Part shown: piece by piece, positions 9,547 to 19,301 of the stretch | How positions within the stretch are numbered: position 1 is the stretch's first letter | Layout of the letters: every line of letters begins with the position of its first letter | Source: Parvibaculum sp. | GTDB taxonomy: Bacteria > Pseudomonadota > Alphaproteobacteria > Parvibaculales > Parvibaculaceae | Direction of reading: 5' to 3' | DNA length: 64,000 bases | Assembly (NCBI RefSeq): GCF_030651915.1 | Contig: NZ_JAUSBV010000005.1 | Location: 620,001-684,000 of the forward strand | The notes under the pieces: model-generated | The model's input: only the letters and a program-made list of their open reading frames with translations | Told to the model about the DNA's origin: nothing | The model's database searches: none | Position numbers and translations under genes: made by a program

Positions 9547-9912
9547 TTGGCGGATCCTCAGGACGGCAAATCTCCCGACGCTTCCGGCGCGGAAAAGGGA
9601 CGCAATTCCGATCTCGCGGATTTCGACGCCAGGCTGCGGAAGACGCAGCAGGCCCACCAAAAGCCCGCGTCCGGCAGAAGCCGGAGCACAGCCATGGGCG
9701 TCGCCTTCCGGCTGGTTACCGAACTGGTGGCCGGCGTTTTCGTCGGAGCGGCAATCGGCTGGGTTCTGGATAGCTGGCTCGGCACACGGCCCTGGTTCTT
9801 GCTGGTGTTTTTCTTCATCGGCGCGGCGGCGGGCATTTTGAATGTGTACCGGGCGGCACGGCAGATTGCCGCTTCAACCGAACGGGACGCAGGCGGCGAT
9901 CAACAGGGCTGA
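9547..9912 (+). CDS. atpI: ATP synthase protein I (AtpI)
   Basis: A small membrane protein that helps assemble the c-ring of F0. The N terminus is charged and rich in Asp/Lys (DFDARLRKTQQAHQK). Two transmembrane helices follow: LVTELVAGVFVGAAIGWVL and PWFLLVFFFIGAAAGILNVY, with the characteristic GxxxG-like faces. The start is uncertain. TTG 9547 has GGGGAG 8 nt upstream and gives 121 aa, the usual size; the frame is open to TTG 9493, with a GTG at 9514 between. It is first in the F0 operon, 27 bp before atpB. Confidence 0.85.
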   Translation: MADPQDGKSPDASGAEKGRNSDLADFDARLRKTQQAHQKPASGRSRSTAMGVAFRLVTELVAGVFVGAAIGWVLDSWLGTRPWFLLVFFFIGAAAGILNVYRAARQIAASTERDAGGDQQG

Positions 9913-9939
9913 GGCCCATCCGACACAGGGGCGGCGAGC

Positions 9940-10713
9940 GTGGCGACAGAAAACGCAGAACATGGTGGCGGCGGCTTTGCCATCGACCCCATGCATCAGT
10001 TCGAGATCAAGACGCTTTTCCCGATGCAATTCGGGAATATCGATGCCTCCTTCACAAATTCCTCGCTTTTCATGGTGCTCGCCGCGGCAGCGGTGATCGG
10101 CCTGATGCTCACCGGCATCAACCGTCGCGCCATGGTGCCGGGCCGGCTGCAATCGATTGTCGAGTTGTCCTACGAGTTCATCGCCAACATGCTGCGTGAC
10201 AACGTCGGCACAGCAGGTCTGCGCTTCTTCCCCTTCGTGTTCACGCTCTTCACGTTCATCCTGGCGTGCAACCTTCTGGGAATGATCCCCTACTCCTTCA
10301 CTGTGACGAGCCACATCATCGTCACCTTCGCGCTGGCCTTTTTTATCTTTATCGGCGTGACGATCCTCGGTTTCGCCGTCCATGGCGTCGGCTTCATGAA
10401 GTTCTTCGTCCCGCATGGCGTGCCGGTCTATCTGCTGCCGCTGGTGGTGCCGATCGAAGTCGTGTCGTATCTGACGCGCCCCATCAGCCTGTCGGTTCGT
10501 CTTTTCGCCAACATGATGGCCGGCCACACGGTTTTGAAAGTGTTTGCGGGCTTTGTCATCGCGCTCGGATCCTTCGGCATCGCGCCGGGCATCGTGCCGC
10601 TGGTGTTCATGGTCGGCCTGACCGGTCTTGAAGTGCTGGTTGCCGCGCTTCAGGCCTATGTGTTCGCAATCCTGACCTGCATCTATCTCAACGACGCCTT
10701 GCATATGCACTGA
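9940..10713 (+). CDS. atpB: F0F1 ATP synthase subunit a
   Basis: The proton half-channel subunit of F0, 257 aa, with five to six membrane helices. The essential Arg is in [16 protein letters not shown], and the final helix is [20 protein letters not shown]. The start is GTG 9940 with a GGGGCGG-type SD. It is followed by subunit c after 88 bp. Residue patterns match the alphaproteobacterial and mitochondrial subunit a. Confidence 0.97.
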   Translation: MATENAEHGGGGFAIDPMHQFEIKTLFPMQFGNIDASFTNSSLFMVLAAAAVIGLMLTGINRRAMVPGRLQSIVELSYEFIANMLRDNVGTAGLRFFPFVFTLFTFILACNLLGMIPYSFTVTSHIIVTFALAFFIFIGVTILGFAVHGVGFMKFFVPHGVPVYLLPLVVPIEVVSYLTRPISLSVRLFANMMAGHTVLKVFAGFVIALGSFGIAPGIVPLVFMVGLTGLEVLVAALQAYVFAILTCIYLNDALHMH

Positions 10714-10801
10714 GGCGCCGGCCCAAACGGGGCGAAAACCCCATCGATCAACCGCAACGGGGCGCGACCCGCACCCCTTACGACAACGGAGACTGAAGAC
10801 C

Positions 10802-11029
10802 ATGGAAGCAGAAGCTGCAAAGCTCATCGGTGCGGGTATCGCCTGTATCGCTCTTGCCGGCGCCGGCGTCGGCATTGGCACCATTTTCGGCAACTATCTC
10901 GCGGGCGCGCTGCGCAATCCCGCCGCAGCACAGGGCCAGTTCGGCAATGCGCTGCTCGGCTTCGCGCTTGCCGAAGCGACGGGCCTGTTTGGTCTCGCCG
11001 TCGCGTTCCTGATCCTCTTCGCGTTCTGA
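10802..11029 (+). CDS. atpE: F0F1 ATP synthase subunit c
   Basis: A rotor-ring subunit of 75 aa forming a two-helix hairpin. The first helix has the glycine-rich [17 protein letters not shown] pattern, the polar loop is RNPAAAQG, and the ion-binding carboxylate is the Glu of [11 protein letters not shown]. There is no sodium-type Gln/Ser signature around it, so protons are the likely coupling ion. SD GGAG precedes ATG 10802. Confidence 0.97.
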   Translation: MEAEAAKLIGAGIACIALAGAGVGIGTIFGNYLAGALRNPAAAQGQFGNALLGFALAEATGLFGLAVAFLILFAF

Positions 11030-11105
11030 TCAGCGCAAACGTACAGATGTTCCGGCGTCGCGTGACAAGAGCGCGACGCCGGCAATCGCTTTCGGGAGAA
11101 GCGGC

Positions 11106-11585
11106 ATGCCGCAGCTAGCATTCGAAACCTTCGTTCCGCAGCTTGTCTGGCTGACGATCGTTTTCGGCTTTCTATATCTGGTGTTGGCCCGTGTGGCGCT
11201 GCCGCGCGTTGCCACTGTCCTTGAGGAACGCCGCGACCGCATCGCCGACGATCTCGACCAGGCCGAGCAGTTCAAGCGGCAGACGGACGAGGCCATCGCC
11301 GCTTACGAGCGGGCGCTGGCGGAAGCCCGTGCCCATGCGCATGAGATTGCGCAAGCGACACGCGACCGCCTGAATGAGGAAACCGAGCGTCAGCGGAAAT
11401 CGATCGAGGCGCGGCTGGCCGAGAAAATCGGCATCGCCGAAAAGCAGATCGCCGCGACCAAGGAAAAAGCTCTCGGCAATGTGCGTGACGTTGCCATTGA
11501 GGTCGCTAACGCTGTCGTGACCGAACTTCTCGGCAATGCCGACCGCGCCGCCGCCGAGCGCGCCGTCGATAACGAACTCAAGTAA
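11106..11585 (+). CDS. atpF2: F0F1 ATP synthase subunit b' (second b)
   Basis: Peripheral-stalk subunit of 159 aa. One membrane helix (LVWLTIVFGFLYLVLARVALP, residues about 12-32) is followed by a long charged coiled coil. Alphaproteobacteria carry b and b' as a heterodimer; this copy has the longer N terminus before the helix and lies directly after atpE, the usual place of b'. It is followed by atpF after 17 bp. Confidence 0.93.
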   Translation: MPQLAFETFVPQLVWLTIVFGFLYLVLARVALPRVATVLEERRDRIADDLDQAEQFKRQTDEAIAAYERALAEARAHAHEIAQATRDRLNEETERQRKSIEARLAEKIGIAEKQIAATKEKALGNVRDVAIEVANAVVTELLGNADRAAAERAVDNELK

Positions 11586-11602
11586 GAGAAGGACCGGAAC
11601 CC

Positions 11603-12088
11603 ATGTTCGCGTCTCCCGATTTCTGGGTACTGATCTCCTTCCTGATGTTCATCGGGCTGCTTGTTTACTACAAGGTTCCCGGCATGATCGGGGCCCTGCT
11701 CGACAAGCGCGCCGCCGATATTGCGGCCGAACTCGACGAGGCACGCCGGCTCCGCGAGGAGGCACAACAGCTTCTTGCCTCCTATCAGCGCAAGCAGCGC
11801 GAAGCGATGAAAGAAGCCGAGGACATCGTCGCCCAGGCCAAGACCGAGGCCGAAAACCTGGCCAAGGAAATTCGCGCCAATATGGAAGCGCAGGTCGACC
11901 GGCGCACGAAACTCGCCGAAGACAAGATCGCCCAAGCCGAATCACAGGCCCTGAGTGAAGTCCGTGCGACGGCCGCCGAGGTCGCCATCGGCGCCGCGCG
12001 GAAGGTGATCGCGGACCGGGTCACGGCTGAGGAAGACGAAAAGCTGGTCGAACGCTCGATCTCGGAACTGGCCGCAAAGCTGCACTAG
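11603..12088 (+). CDS. atpF: F0F1 ATP synthase subunit b
   Basis: Peripheral-stalk subunit of 161 aa that forms a heterodimer with b'. The N-terminal helix is FWVLISFLMFIGLLVYY (residues 6-22), followed by a coiled coil with regular Ala/Glu/Arg heptads and the C-terminal delta-binding region. It is last in the F0 operon; the F1 genes (atpHAGDC) are not in the window, as expected for the split alphaproteobacterial arrangement. Confidence 0.96.
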   Translation: MFASPDFWVLISFLMFIGLLVYYKVPGMIGALLDKRAADIAAELDEARRLREEAQQLLASYQRKQREAMKEAEDIVAQAKTEAENLAKEIRANMEAQVDRRTKLAEDKIAQAESQALSEVRATAAEVAIGAARKVIADRVTAEEDEKLVERSISELAAKLH

Positions 12089-12107
12089 GGGGGCGAACTG
12101 GCCGTCC

Positions 12108-12145
12108 AAAACCCCGCCCAGCGCAAGCCGGGCGGGGTTTTCGTT
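12108..12145 (+). terminator. rho-independent terminator of the F0 operon
   Basis: AAAACCCCGCCC (12108-12119) is perfectly complementary to GGGCGGGGTTTT (12130-12141) across a 10-nt loop, 20 bp after the atpF stop. Confidence 0.93.
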
Positions 12146-12198
12146 TGCATTCGGCCCCGCTCCTCCCCTTGAATGGTCGCACCAAGGGGACCCAAAAC

Positions 12199-12981
12199 AT
12201 GCTCAGCGCCTATACGCAGACCGAATTCACCCATGAGAACGAGACGCGCCCCGTCTATGTGCGCGGGCACGGGCCTGCCGTCATCGTCATCCATGAAATT
12301 CCCGGCATCACGCCCGAGGTGATCCGCTTTGCAGACTGGGTGGTCGATGCGGGCTTTCGGGTCTACATGCCCGAACTGCTGGGCGTGGCCGGCAAGCCGC
12401 TGACAAACGGTTATGTCCTTTCCTCGATTGCGAAACTCTGCGTCCGGCGCGAGTTCCATATCCTCGCCTCAAATCGCTCGAGCCCCGTTACCGTCTGGCT
12501 CCGCGCGCTGGCGCGGCACGCGCATGAGGAAGCCGGCGGCAAGGGTGTCGGCGCCATCGGCATGTGTTTCTCGGGCAATTTCGCCCTGTCGATGATGATG
12601 GAGCCCGCCTTACTGGCACCGGTCCTGTCACAGCCATCAATGCCCTTTCCGGCCGGCGCGGTGCGGAAGGCAGCGCTGCATGTGTCGCCGGAAGAATTGC
12701 AATGCGTAAAGGATCGTTGCGCCAAGGGCGCCAAGGTGCTTGGCCTGCGTTTCAAGGGCGATTTCATGTGCCCGCCAGAAAAATTCGAAAGCCTGCGCCG
12801 TGAGCTCGGGAATGCGTTCGAAGGTATCGAGATTGACGACCGCCACGCCAATCCCGACTCCCCGGCGCCGAAGCCGCATTCGGTGCTGACCGTCGACCTG
12901 ATCGACCGTGACGGCGAGCCAACCAAGGAAGCCGCTAAGCGCGTGATCGCCTTTTTTCAGGAGCGGCTGCTTGCGGCCTGA
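12199..12981 (+). CDS. dienelactone hydrolase family protein
   Basis: An alpha/beta hydrolase of 260 aa. The nucleophile elbow GMCFSG carries Cys, as in dienelactone hydrolases (GxCxG), and the catalytic His is probably in KPHSVLT near the C terminus. The early strand VIVIHEIPGITPEV is typical of the family. The substrate is unknown. ATG 12199 has AAGGGGA 9-15 nt upstream; the frame is open to 12145 but that region lies next to the atp terminator. Its 3' end overlaps the convergent gene by 25 bp. Confidence 0.88.
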   Translation: MLSAYTQTEFTHENETRPVYVRGHGPAVIVIHEIPGITPEVIRFADWVVDAGFRVYMPELLGVAGKPLTNGYVLSSIAKLCVRREFHILASNRSSPVTVWLRALARHAHEEAGGKGVGAIGMCFSGNFALSMMMEPALLAPVLSQPSMPFPAGAVRKAALHVSPEELQCVKDRCAKGAKVLGLRFKGDFMCPPEKFESLRRELGNAFEGIEIDDRHANPDSPAPKPHSVLTVDLIDRDGEPTKEAAKRVIAFFQERLLAA

Positions 12982-13544
12982 TTGCATTCGACAATCGTCA
13001 ATTCCGGCCAATTCTCCTTCCAACGGGACGCCTTTTCGGCCAGGCGGTCGGCATTGAAATTGGCGACCGGATTCGGGCGGATCGTCATTGTCGCAATATC
13101 GCCGAAGCCGAAAGGCGCATAGGTGCGAACCCCGTCTCCCGTCGCCTGCACGCCGACCATGCAGGCCGGCGCCAGAAAGCGGTCGATGCCGTCGGTCGCG
13201 CACGAAAGCGGCGGATAGGGCATGCCGAATTTTCCCGGATACCAGAGATGTACTCGCGCCTGGTTGCGCAATTCGACTTCGATGCCGAGCGGTGCATAAA
13301 GTTTGCGCGCCCGCGCGATGGCGCGGTCTTCCGCCTCCCAGCTTGTGTCAGGATCGAAATAGAAAATGTCGTAATCCTTGATGCCGTAGTCCGGCGCGCG
13401 GCCTGTCAGCCCGTTCCAGACGGCCTGGAAGAGGCTGCCCGACACCAACCATGTGTCGGGCAGATCGAGTTCGGGCAGCCGGTCGAGGATCGCGCGGTTG
13501 GTTTCATTGGCCAGCGCCAGCGAGAGAAACCGCGCTTCGTCCAT
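12957..13544 (-). CDS. nucleotidyltransferase-like protein (DUF925-type)
   Basis: A protein of 195 aa. The N-terminal region has a nucleotidyltransferase-like core, VSGSLFQAVWN (G-S motif) followed by IKDYDIFYFD, where the D-x-D pair would bind metal. Function is unknown; homologues are annotated only as nucleotidyltransferase family. Its ATG (13544) is 2 bp from the gcvPB stop, with TAGGG as SD inside the gcvPB end, so it is most likely translated from the glycine cleavage transcript. It converges with the hydrolase gene, overlapping it by 25 bp. Confidence 0.8.
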   Translation of the reverse strand: MDEARFLSLALANETNRAILDRLPELDLPDTWLVSGSLFQAVWNGLTGRAPDYGIKDYDIFYFDPDTSWEAEDRAIARARKLYAPLGIEVELRNQARVHLWYPGKFGMPYPPLSCATDGIDRFLAPACMVGVQATGDGVRTYAPFGFGDIATMTIRPNPVANFNADRLAEKASRWKENWPELTIVECNQAASSRS

Positions 13545-13546
13545 CC

Positions 13547-15124
13547 CTATTCGGCAGCCTGTTTCGGCGCCGGCGGCGCCCAGCGCAGCACCGGGCTACG
13601 GGCGGCGGCCGTTTCGTCGAGGCGACGGCGCGGCGACAGGTAAGGCGCGCCGGTGAAACGCTCCTTGTCGTTCGACTTCGCGGCGCGGGCGAGGTCCTTC
13701 AGCGTCGCGATGAAAAGATCGACGGCCTGCTTCGATTCGGTTTCCGTCGGCTCGATCAACAACGCCCCGTGCACCACCAGCGGGAAATACATCGTCATCG
13801 GGTGGTAGCCCTCGTCGATCATCGCCTTGGCGAAGTCGAGCGTTTCGACGCCGGTGCCCTTCAGGAAGCGATCGTCGAACAGCGCCTCGTGCATGCAGGG
13901 GCCCTCGAAGGGCGCCGAAAGATCATCCTTCAGCGAGGCCAGCACATAATTGGCATTCAGCACCGCATCCTCTGCGACCTGGCGCAGCCCGTCCGATCCG
14001 TGGCTCATCATGTAGGCCAGCGCGCGCACGAACATGCCCATCTGGCCGTGAAAGGCGGTCATGCGGCCGAAGGGCGTCGTACCATCGGCCTTCGCATCTT
14101 CCGCGGTTTCGACCAGACGGAAACCGTCCGCCCCGTGCACCACATAGGGCCGCGGCGCGAATGGCGCCAGCGCTGCAGAGAATACCACCGGTCCCGCGCC
14201 CGGACCGCCGCCGCCATGTGGCGTCGAGAACGTCTTGTGCAGATTGATATGCATGGCGTCGATGCCAAGGTCGCCCGGCCGCACACGACCAACAATCGCG
14301 TTGAAATTGGCGCCGTCGCAATAGAAATAGGCGCCCGCCTCATGCACGGCATCGGCAATATCGATTATGTCGCGCTCGAAGAGGCCACAGGTATTGGGGT
14401 TTGTGAGCATGATCGCCGCAACATCCGGACCGAGCGTCGCCTTGAAAGCGGCAAGATCGACCCTGCCTTCAGTCGTCACCGGAATGGACTCGACCTTGTA
14501 GCCAAGTAACGCGGCGGTGGCAGGGTTCGTGCCATGCGCCGATTCCGGCACCAGCACACGGCTGCGCGCTTCGTCCTCGCCGCGCGCGATCAGCGCCGCG
14601 CGGATGGCCATCATGCCGCAAAGTTCACCATGTGCGCCTGCTTTGGGCGACAAGGCGACGGCCGGCATGCCGGTCAGTTCCTTCAGCCAATGGGCGAGTG
14701 TGTCCATCAACTCCAAGGCGCCCTGTACGGTTTTCATCGGCTGCAATGGATGGATGTCGCCAATACCCGGAAGCCGCGCCATCTTCTCATTCAGGCGCGG
14801 ATTGTGCTTCATCGTGCAGGAGCCAAGTGGATAGAGCCCGGCGTCGATCGAATAGTTCTTGGCCGAGAGGCGCACGTAGTGGCGCACGATCTCGGGCTCC
14901 GAAACGCTCGGCAAGCCAATCCGGCCTTGGCGCTCGAACCCTCCAAGGCGTGCCGTGAAGGGTGTCGGCTCATCAAGATCGACGCCGCACGCCCCCGGAT
15001 TGTCGAGCTCGAAAACAAGCGCTTCCTCAAGCTGCAGCGCGCGATTGCCCGTGAAGGTTTCGCGCGCCGCACTGCCGCCGACAGCGATAGAAGTCGGTCT
15101 TCCCTGCTTGTTCATTCCAGACAT
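13547..15124 (-). CDS. gcvPB: glycine dehydrogenase (P protein) subunit 2
   Basis: PLP-binding half of the two-subunit P protein, which decarboxylates glycine and passes the aminomethyl group to lipoyl-GcvH. The protein has 525 aa. The PLP lysine is in NLHKTFSTPHGGGGPG (near residue 290). The N-terminal 30 residues are an unconserved extension. The start is ATG 15124, which overlaps the gcvPA stop as TGATG and has GGAGG just upstream, so translation is coupled; a GTG at 15127 is also in frame. Confidence 0.96.
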   Translation of the reverse strand: MSGMNKQGRPTSIAVGGSAARETFTGNRALQLEEALVFELDNPGACGVDLDEPTPFTARLGGFERQGRIGLPSVSEPEIVRHYVRLSAKNYSIDAGLYPLGSCTMKHNPRLNEKMARLPGIGDIHPLQPMKTVQGALELMDTLAHWLKELTGMPAVALSPKAGAHGELCGMMAIRAALIARGEDEARSRVLVPESAHGTNPATAALLGYKVESIPVTTEGRVDLAAFKATLGPDVAAIMLTNPNTCGLFERDIIDIADAVHEAGAYFYCDGANFNAIVGRVRPGDLGIDAMHINLHKTFSTPHGGGGPGAGPVVFSAALAPFAPRPYVVHGADGFRLVETAEDAKADGTTPFGRMTAFHGQMGMFVRALAYMMSHGSDGLRQVAEDAVLNANYVLASLKDDLSAPFEGPCMHEALFDDRFLKGTGVETLDFAKAMIDEGYHPMTMYFPLVVHGALLIEPTETESKQAVDLFIATLKDLARAAKSNDKERFTGAPYLSPRRRLDETAAARSPVLRWAPPAPKQAAE

Positions 15125-16467
15125 CACAGCACCTCCACAAGCGCAGCGGCAAAAGCGGCACGGTCGGCATCGGTATTGACCTCGGTGGAGGCAACAATCA
15201 GCAGGTCGTCAAAACCCGCACCCGGCAGCAGACGCGAGACCGGCACGCCGCCGAGCACACCCTTGTCGGCCAGCGCGTCGACCACATCGGCAGCCGATCC
15301 GGGCAGGCGCATTGTGAATTCGTTGAAGAATGCCCGATTGAGGATTTCGACGCCCGGCACTTTCGACAACCGCTCGGCCAGGTCGACAGCCGCCGCATGG
15401 TTGATCCGCGCCAGGCGCTTGTAGCCTTCCTCGCCAAGCAGCGACATGTGAATGGTGAAGGCGAGGCAGCAAAGGCCTGAATTGGTGCAAATGTTGGAGG
15501 TCGCCTTTTCCCGGCGGATATGCTGCTCCCGCGTCGACAGCGTCAGAACGAAGCCGCGCTTGCCGTCAGCGTCGACCGTCTCGCCGCAGAGGCGGCCCGG
15601 CATCTGGCGCACGAATTTCTGCCGCGTGGCGAAGAGGCCGACATAGGGCCCGCCGAAATTCAAGCCGTTGCCAATCGATTGGCCCTCGCCGACGACGATG
15701 TCGGCTCCCATGTCGCCCGGCGGCGTCACCGCGCCCAACGAAACGATCTCCGGCACCACGGCGATCAGCAACGCGCCTTTGGCATGTGCCGCTTCGGCGA
15801 TGGGACGCAGATCGACCAGTTCGCCGAAAAAACCCGGCGACTGAACGACGACGCAACTTGTGTCGTCGGCGATGTGAGCGGCGATGTCTTCCGGTCTGCC
15901 GGGGAGTGCCGGCGGCATGACGTCAAGTTCATAGTCGGCAAAGTCCGACAGATTTTTTACAACTTCCGCATATTGCGGGTGCAGTGTTCCCGACAGCACC
16001 GCCTTTTTGCGCTTGGTGACACGATGCGCCATCAGCACAGCCTCGCCGCAGCCGGTGGAGCCGTCATACATCGAGGCATTGGCAACATCCATGCCGGTGA
16101 TCATCGCCACCTGGGTCTGGAATTCGAACAGATACTGCAGCGTGCCTTGTGTAATCTCAGGCTGATAGGGCGTGTAGGAGGTCAGGAACTCCGACCGCTG
16201 GATCAGATGGTCGACGGACGCCGGCACATGATGCCGATAGGCGCCGGCGCCGACAAAGAACGGGACAGAACCGGCCGAGACGTTTCTTGCCGCCATTTTC
16301 GACAGCGCCCGATCGACTTCCATTTCACCTTGCCGGCGCGGCAGGTCGACGAGGCCCGCAAGGCGGGCGCGCTCCGGTACGTCGCGAAAAAGCTCATCGA
16401 CGCTCTTTGCGCCGATAACGCCGAGCATTTCGCTGCGATCAGTCTCGGTCAGGGGCAGGTAACGCAT
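15124..16467 (-). CDS. gcvPA: glycine dehydrogenase (P protein) subunit 1
   Basis: Partner of GcvPB in the heterotetrameric P protein. The protein has 447 aa, normal length. It begins [15 protein letters not shown], the standard start, and contains [19 protein letters not shown] and the glycine-rich [14 protein letters not shown] segment. It lies third in the riboswitch-controlled operon, 62 bp after gcvH. Confidence 0.96.
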   Translation of the reverse strand: MRYLPLTETDRSEMLGVIGAKSVDELFRDVPERARLAGLVDLPRRQGEMEVDRALSKMAARNVSAGSVPFFVGAGAYRHHVPASVDHLIQRSEFLTSYTPYQPEITQGTLQYLFEFQTQVAMITGMDVANASMYDGSTGCGEAVLMAHRVTKRKKAVLSGTLHPQYAEVVKNLSDFADYELDVMPPALPGRPEDIAAHIADDTSCVVVQSPGFFGELVDLRPIAEAAHAKGALLIAVVPEIVSLGAVTPPGDMGADIVVGEGQSIGNGLNFGGPYVGLFATRQKFVRQMPGRLCGETVDADGKRGFVLTLSTREQHIRREKATSNICTNSGLCCLAFTIHMSLLGEEGYKRLARINHAAAVDLAERLSKVPGVEILNRAFFNEFTMRLPGSAADVVDALADKGVLGGVPVSRLLPGAGFDDLLIVASTEVNTDADRAAFAAALVEVL

Positions 16468-16529
16468 GATCGCAACGTCCTTTTCGGCGGGGTGGTGCGG
16501 GATGACTTGTCGTGACGCGGCGCGCCTGA

Positions 16530-16907
16530 TCAGTGCAGGCCTTCAACGAATTCCTTGTAAGCGTTCTCGTCCATCAGCTTCTCAAATTCGGCCGGGTCCG
16601 ACATACGCAGCTTTACAAACCAGCCGTCTCCCATCGCGTCTTCGTTGACGCCAGCCGGCGTCGCCTCGATGTCGCTGTTGACGTCGATTACTTCGCCGCT
16701 TACCGGCGTGTAGACCTCACTCGCGGCCTTGACGCTCTCGACCACGGCCGCTTCGTCGCCGGCTTCGATGGTCTTGCCGATCTCCGGCAGTTCCACATAG
16801 ACGACATCACCGAGCTGTTCCTGTGCATAGTCGGTGATTCCGATGGTGGCGATGTCGCCATCCACCCGGACCCATTCGTGCTGATCGGTAAAACGAATAT
16901 CGCTCAT
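16530..16907 (-). CDS. gcvH: glycine cleavage system H protein
   Basis: Lipoyl carrier that shuttles the aminomethyl group between the P, T and L proteins. The protein has 125 aa; the lipoylated Lys lies in [12 protein letters not shown] (K about 63). ATG 16907 is preceded by a GGGGA SD; the open frame extends further upstream but the [13 protein letters not shown] start is the family start. Confidence 0.97.
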   Translation of the reverse strand: MSDIRFTDQHEWVRVDGDIATIGITDYAQEQLGDVVYVELPEIGKTIEAGDEAAVVESVKAASEVYTPVSGEVIDVNSDIEATPAGVNEDAMGDGWFVKLRMSDPAEFEKLMDENAYKEFVEGLH

Positions 16908-16941
16908 TTGAAGTCCCCTGATCCCTTGCTGAAGGCTATGC

Positions 16942-18078
16942 TCAATTGCCCCGGTAGAAATGTTTTTCGACAAACGGCATGGCCGCGACATGCGCGGCGC
17001 GGCCCTTGCCCCGCACCATCAACTCGACCGCCGTGCCGGCTTTTGCCGAGGCCGTGTCGACATAGCCCATCGCAATGGGCCCGCCGACGCTCGGGCCGTA
17101 GCCACCGCTGGTCACAATACCGATCCGATTGCTTCCCGCGAAAATTTCCGTGCCTTCACGCGCCGGCGCCTTGTCTTCCGGCAACAGGCCGACGCGCTTG
17201 CGCGGCGCGCCATTTGAGATTTGGTCGAGATTGATTTTTGCGCCGGGAAAGTTCGCCTCGGCGCGGCGACGTTTGCCGATTGCCCAACCAAGCGCGGCTT
17301 CAATCGGCGTCGTCGTTTCGTCGATGTCGTGGCCATAGAGGCAAAGCCCTGCCTCGAGACGTAGCGAATCGCGGGCGCCGAGTCCGATGGGCTTCACGTC
17401 CGGTTCGGCCAGCAGCTTTTTTGTCAGCGCCGCGGCATCCTTTGCCGGTATCGAAATCTCATAGCCGTCTTCGCCCGTATAGCCCGAGCGGCTGACCATG
17501 CAGGGAACGCCGGCAACGCTCAGGTCGCGTGCGGTCATGAAGCTCTGCGTCGCGGCTTCCGATGCGAAACGCGCGAATACCTCCGCGGCCTTCGGACCTT
17601 GCAGCGCGATCAACGCCCGATCTTCGAGACGTTCCAGCGCGACGCCCGAGGGAAGATTGGCGGCGATGTGAGCGAAGTCGGCGTCCTTGCAGGCGGCGTT
17701 GACGACGAGGAAGAGAACACCATCGGTCAGCGTTCGCGTCACCATCAGGTCGTCGCGGATGCCGCCCTTGTCGTTCAGCAACAATGTGTAGCGGATGGCG
17801 CCGGGCGCGAGATCCCGAATGTCACCCGGCGTCAGTGCCTCGACAGCGCGCGCGGTCGTTTCGTGATCCGGCCCTGTAAGGAAAGCCTGCCCCATATGCG
17901 ACACGTCGAACAGACCTGCCGCCCCACGCGTATGCAGGTGCTCGGCCAAAACGCCATCCGGGTATTGGACCGGCATGTCGTAGCCGGCAAACGGAACCAT
18001 CTTCGCGCCCAATTCGACATGGAGCGCGTGGAGCGGTGTCGTTTTCAGTTTGTCCGAGGCAACGGCAGGTTCCGACAT
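16942..18078 (-). CDS. gcvT: aminomethyltransferase (glycine cleavage T protein)
   Basis: Transfers the methylene group from aminomethyl-GcvH to tetrahydrofolate and releases ammonia. The protein has 378 aa with folate-site segments FDVSHMGQ and GYTGEDGYEI, and a C-terminal domain with GPSVGGPIAMGYV. It is the first gene behind the glycine riboswitch. The L protein (lpd) is not here, as is usual. Confidence 0.97.
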   Translation of the reverse strand: MSEPAVASDKLKTTPLHALHVELGAKMVPFAGYDMPVQYPDGVLAEHLHTRGAAGLFDVSHMGQAFLTGPDHETTARAVEALTPGDIRDLAPGAIRYTLLLNDKGGIRDDLMVTRTLTDGVLFLVVNAACKDADFAHIAANLPSGVALERLEDRALIALQGPKAAEVFARFASEAATQSFMTARDLSVAGVPCMVSRSGYTGEDGYEISIPAKDAAALTKKLLAEPDVKPIGLGARDSLRLEAGLCLYGHDIDETTTPIEAALGWAIGKRRRAEANFPGAKINLDQISNGAPRKRVGLLPEDKAPAREGTEIFAGSNRIGIVTSGGYGPSVGGPIAMGYVDTASAKAGTAVELMVRGKGRAAHVAAMPFVEKHFYRGN

Positions 18079-18154
18079 AGCGCTTCCAGGCTCGTCCTTT
18101 GGACGAATACGAATCGAAATGGGTCGCTACATCGGCGAATCGCTTCGCCTGCAG

Positions 18155-18365
18155 CGCCCCACTCTGTCGCGGTACCTGAGAGATTTCGCGGCGGTCAGTA
18201 GATGCCGGTCCGCTTACGCCCGTCGGTGAGTCCGGCAAATCGGTCGCCGGCCTGCTTTCCAGAGATTCATCCCCCTGCGGTCCTTTTTGCCTGAGAGTTT
18301 CCGGGGCGGTTGCTCCTTCGGCGCCGGAGCTCGTTGAGCGCTCCGATCTCTTCCGCAGAGTTCAT
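18155..18365 (-). promoter_or_regulatory. tandem glycine riboswitch (two aptamers)
   Basis: On the minus strand, upstream of gcvT, the first aptamer (about 18365-18280) contains GGCGCCGAAGGAGCAA, then ACTCTCAGGCAAAAAGGACC. A short linker leads to the second (about 18270-18160), which ends AATCTCTCAGGTACCG and CGACAGAGTGGGG. These are the conserved blocks of the cooperative glycine riboswitch. Glycine binding turns the switch on and raises expression of the cleavage operon. The rest of 18079-18487 is leader and spacer with no gene. Confidence 0.93.
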
Positions 18366-18487
18366 CTGAGTTGAGTGCCGTCGATCATATGGACCACTCG
18401 GCGAGAGTCAATCGCGGGCCGGGATCGAATCGACCGAACGCAGCCAAAAATGGGGAGAAATGGTGATTCGTGTGCCTGCGGTCACAT

Positions 18488-19075
18488 CTACCGAATGGGC
18501 GTGAACGCCGATCGGCGGTTGTATTCGAGTTGCTCGGCAGAAAGCTGGAAGCCGACCAGGACCTGGTAGATGCGGCCGTCGGCGGCGCCGCCATAGGGCA
18601 AGACTGTTCCATCGACTGTCTTGACGAAACGGGCCTGGCGCTGGCCGGCCGGGAAATTCACCGGAATCTGATAGACCTGTTTCTTGTCCAACGTGTCGAA
18701 GCGCCGTGTGACGGCCACAAACACGTTGAAGGTGAGATCGCGCGTCGTCGCGGCAGGTCCAAGTTCGGCCACGCCATCAAAGGCAAGATCGACGGTGATG
18801 GTCGCATCGCTGGTGTTGTAGGTGCATTTGGAGACAACCCGGCCGATTTCGGCGCGCGCAACGATGTCCGTCAGATCGGTCCCGGCGCCCCTGAGCAGCG
18901 TCATGTGGTCGGCTTCATTGAGCACGCCGACCTGCGGACAGGGCAGTTGCGCGGTGCCGCCTTCCTTGTCGCTGCTGCCGAAGGGATTGAGCGAGGAGCA
19001 ACCACTGAGCGCCAGCGCCGCGACGAGCAACAGGGAAGGTCTGCTAAGTCGTTGCAGCGCAATCGAAAACGGCAT
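18488..19075 (-). CDS. hypothetical lipoprotein
   Basis: A protein of 195 aa with a type II signal peptide: positive N terminus, hydrophobic stretch (SLLLVAALAL) and lipobox LSGC, giving Cys about residue 26 as the lipidated residue. The mature part is a beta-rich domain (TITVDLAFDGVAELG, then KKQVYQIPVNFPAGQ) with no catalytic motif that I recognise. Two further Cys (CPQVG and SKCTY) may form a disulfide. No Asp follows the lipobox Cys, so outer-membrane sorting is likely. It is divergent from ispH. Confidence 0.82.
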   Translation of the reverse strand: MPFSIALQRLSRPSLLLVAALALSGCSSLNPFGSSDKEGGTAQLPCPQVGVLNEADHMTLLRGAGTDLTDIVARAEIGRVVSKCTYNTSDATITVDLAFDGVAELGPAATTRDLTFNVFVAVTRRFDTLDKKQVYQIPVNFPAGQRQARFVKTVDGTVLPYGGAADGRIYQVLVGFQLSAEQLEYNRRSAFTPIR

Positions 19076-19301
19076 CTGATTTCACTCTGTTGTGGCTGGC
19101 GCGAGCGGCAGGAGACCGTTCGGCGGCTTTCTTGACTTTCCCGGACGGGGCCCCTCTATTACCGACGAACGGGCACCCGAAAGCCTTGCATTTCATAAGG
19201 TTAGGCAAGACAGGCGGGGCGCTCCCGACGGCGCGGAAACTCTATCGGAGCGGTCCCGAAGTCACAAGACGGCACAGCGCGGCACACCAAAAACACCCCC
19301 T

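Noticed and set aside
13451-14509. 352-codon plus-strand frame opposite gcvPB
   Set aside because: Shadow frame; gcvPB on the minus strand has all motifs and a coupled start.
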